Assembly (NCBI GenBank): GCA_026986885.1
Contig: JALSNT010000467.1
Span: forward strand, 1 to 9,133
Direction: 5' to 3'
From: Desulfobulbaceae bacterium
GTDB lineage: Bacteria; Desulfobacterota; Desulfobulbia; Desulfobulbales; Desulfobulbaceae
DNA length: 9,133 nt
Under the pieces are notes generated by a model. That model searched no databases. It was not told where the DNA came from and saw only the letters and a program-made list of their open reading frames with translations. The stretch's first letter is position 1, and each line of letters begins with the position of its first letter. A program made the translations under genes and the position numbers. This document shows, one piece after another, positions 8,249-9,133 of this stretch.

Positions 8249-8569
8249 TTATACACAACCGGTCGGTTTGGGCAGTCCTGCCATTTTACAGGCTCCTTTA
8301 CCAGGTCCGGAGGGAAATAATTCATAAATGCGTTTCAGCGGAAAGCCGGTTGTCTTGGAAAGGATACGAACCATGGGGGCAATACCGTTTTTCTTGTAGT
8401 ATTCCTGCAAGGCATCAATGACTTTCTGGTGCTCATCGGTGATGTCACTGATTCCTTCCACACTTTTTACATAATCTACCCAGTTTTCGTCCCAGTCTTC
8501 GGAGCCGTTGAGTAAGAACCCGTCTTCATCTACCTCATAGCTCGTGCCATTGTGCTCAATTGTTGCCAT
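8249..8569 (-). CDS. dsrC: DsrC, sulfur-carrier substrate of dissimilatory sulfite reductase
   Basis: DsrC is the small cytoplasmic protein that leaves DsrAB as a trisulfide between its two C-terminal cysteines and passes electrons and sulfur to the membrane complex DsrMKJOP. The 106-residue sequence has the family layout: an N-terminal D-E-D-G-F-L segment near residues 15-20, W-x-E-N-W, a helical middle with G-I-A-P-M-V-R, and the C-terminal arm C94-K-M-A-G-L-P-K-P-T-G-C105-V. Both cysteines are present with ten residues between them, and the second is penultimate, as in true DsrC; TusE-type relatives lack the first. GGAGG (plus-strand 8577-8581) sits 7 nt before the ATG. It has its own promoter and terminator and no other dsr gene beside it, as is common for dsrC. 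The protein implies sulfate or sulfite reduction, or sulfur disproportionation, in this organism. Confidence 0.96.
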   Translation of the reverse strand: MATIEHNGTSYEVDEDGFLLNGSEDWDENWVDYVKSVEGISDITDEHQKVIDALQEYYKKNGIAPMVRILSKTTGFPLKRIYELFPSGPGKGACKMAGLPKPTGCV

Positions 8570-8630
8570 TCTGTTTCCTCCATGGACAGTTTATATGGAT
8601 TTAAAAAATATTTGAATAAAAAACATGAAT

Positions 8631-8659
8631 TTCATACTCCAACTAATATCTTTTGTCAA
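8631..8659 (-). promoter_or_regulatory. Sigma-70-type promoter of dsrC
   Basis: On the minus strand a perfect -35 TTGACA (plus 8654-8659) and a -10 TATGAA (plus 8631-8636) are separated by exactly 17 bp. Transcription would begin near 8624, giving an AT-rich leader of about 55 nt before the dsrC start. The quality of the match suggests strong, constitutive expression, in keeping with the usual abundance of DsrC. Confidence 0.75.
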
Positions 8660-8698
8660 GCTTGATGGCGTTGTAAAAACTTCGATCAACAGCAAAAT

Positions 8699-8953
8699 GT
8701 GTGCCCGGACGATGTTCAATACACTGCATGTATAATTATGAGCTGCCCCGGCATACTGCGCACCGGGGTCCGCCCTTATCAGTATGTTTTTGTTTTCCCT
8801 AACCATTTTTGCCTGCGCCGCATTTGTGAAAGACTCAATTTAGTGATAAATTTCATCGCGGAGCAGATGGCGGCCGGCCTGATTCATACCCTTTTTCCGT
8901 CACTGGAAGATGGCGTCAATGCATTTTTCACTGGTAACTTACCTGAAAATTGA
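8699..8953 (+). CDS. Weak hypothetical ORF between dsrC and ppiD
   Basis: An 84-codon frame from a GTG with no ribosome site. The second half (from about 8815) has ordinary-looking codons and reads R-R-I-C-E-R-L-N-L-V-I-N-F-I-A-E-Q, then G-L-I-H-T-L-F-P-S-L-E-D-G-V; I recognise no family. A perfect TATAAT (8731-8736), without a good -35, and a 6-bp hairpin, CCCCGG (8746-8751) with CCGGGG (8763-8768), lie in its first part. These would fit a leader RNA better than a gene. The remainder of the 450-bp gap up to ppiD shows nothing else I can assign. Confidence 0.18.
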   Translation: MCPDDVQYTACIIMSCPGILRTGVRPYQYVFVFPNHFCLRRICERLNLVINFIAEQMAAGLIHTLFPSLEDGVNAFFTGNLPEN

Positions 8954-9021
8954 ACATAATACCTTTCTGTGCGCAATAGGTTTTGTGTCGTAATCCTGTC
9001 CTTCCCTGGAGTGTGGAAATT

Positions 9022-9133
9022 ATGTTGAGAATTTTGCGAAATAAAGCCCAGTCTACCCTGATTCAGGGCCTGGTTCTTTTTATTGCCCTTGTGTTTATTT
9101 TCTGGGGTGTCGGCTCCAATATGAATGGAAATC
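9022..9133 (+). CDS. ppiD: PpiD/SurA-like periplasmic folding protein, N-terminus only
   Basis: Only the first 37 codons are in the window. They read M-L-R-I-L-R-N-K-A-Q-S-T, then a hydrophobic helix at about residues 14-31 ending I-F-W-G-V-G. This is the standard opening of PpiD and related SurA-N-domain proteins: a short basic cytoplasmic tail and one membrane anchor that holds the chaperone/peptidyl-prolyl isomerase in the periplasm. TGGAG at 9006-9010 and GGAAA nearer the ATG provide ribosome binding. The isomerase (parvulin) domain is out of view, so full-length identity is inferred from the anchor alone. Confidence 0.8.
   Translation, partial: MLRILRNKAQSTLIQGLVLFIALVFIFWGVGSNMNGN

Overview
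The window reads as a mid-GC chromosomal segment from a sulfur-metabolising deltaproteobacterium (Desulfobacterota), probably in or near the Desulfobulbales. The best evidence is a bona fide dsrC on the minus strand at 8249-8569. It carries both C-terminal redox cysteines, which marks dissimilatory sulfite reductase metabolism. The placement is an inference from DsrC, overall gene style and the intergenic repeats, not from a phylogeny.

Layout: (1) Positions 2-2423, plus strand: the 3' end of a protein with biotinyl/lipoyl-like domains, a divergent biotin protein ligase (BirA), and an RNase HI with a second, catalytically dead RNase H domain. The last two genes overlap. (2) Positions 2424-2903: a repeat-rich gap between convergent genes, with a 78-bp imperfect palindrome, a 7-bp-period GAA repeat and a CACGGAT-type repeat. 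(3) Positions 2904-3932, minus strand: galE, UDP-glucose 4-epimerase. (4) Positions 4128-7748, plus strand: a small tautomerase-family protein, NAD-dependent DNA ligase (ligA), acylphosphatase, a small four-cysteine zinc-ribbon protein and a RimK-like ATP-grasp ligase. Several of these junctions are only 2-4 bp. (5) Positions 7749-8248: a second repeat-rich gap with a second copy of the palindromic element, the 7-bp repeat in reverse orientation, a perfect 11-bp hairpin and a 20-bp perfect terminator stem. (6) dsrC, apparently a single-gene unit with its own sigma-70-like promoter and terminator. (7) A mostly unassigned gap, then the start of a ppiD-like membrane-anchored foldase running off the window at 9133.

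Most genes are housekeeping: biotinylation, DNA ligation, R-loop or primer RNA removal, sugar nucleotide epimerisation and periplasmic folding. The parts that deserve attention are the RNase HI with a dead tandem domain, the pairing of a non-canonical biotin acceptor with a BirA that has altered active-site loops, the uncharacterised zinc-ribbon/ATP-grasp pair, and the shared repeat families that make up both long intergenic gaps. I see no CRISPR array, tRNA, rRNA, transposase or phage gene, and no clear defence system.
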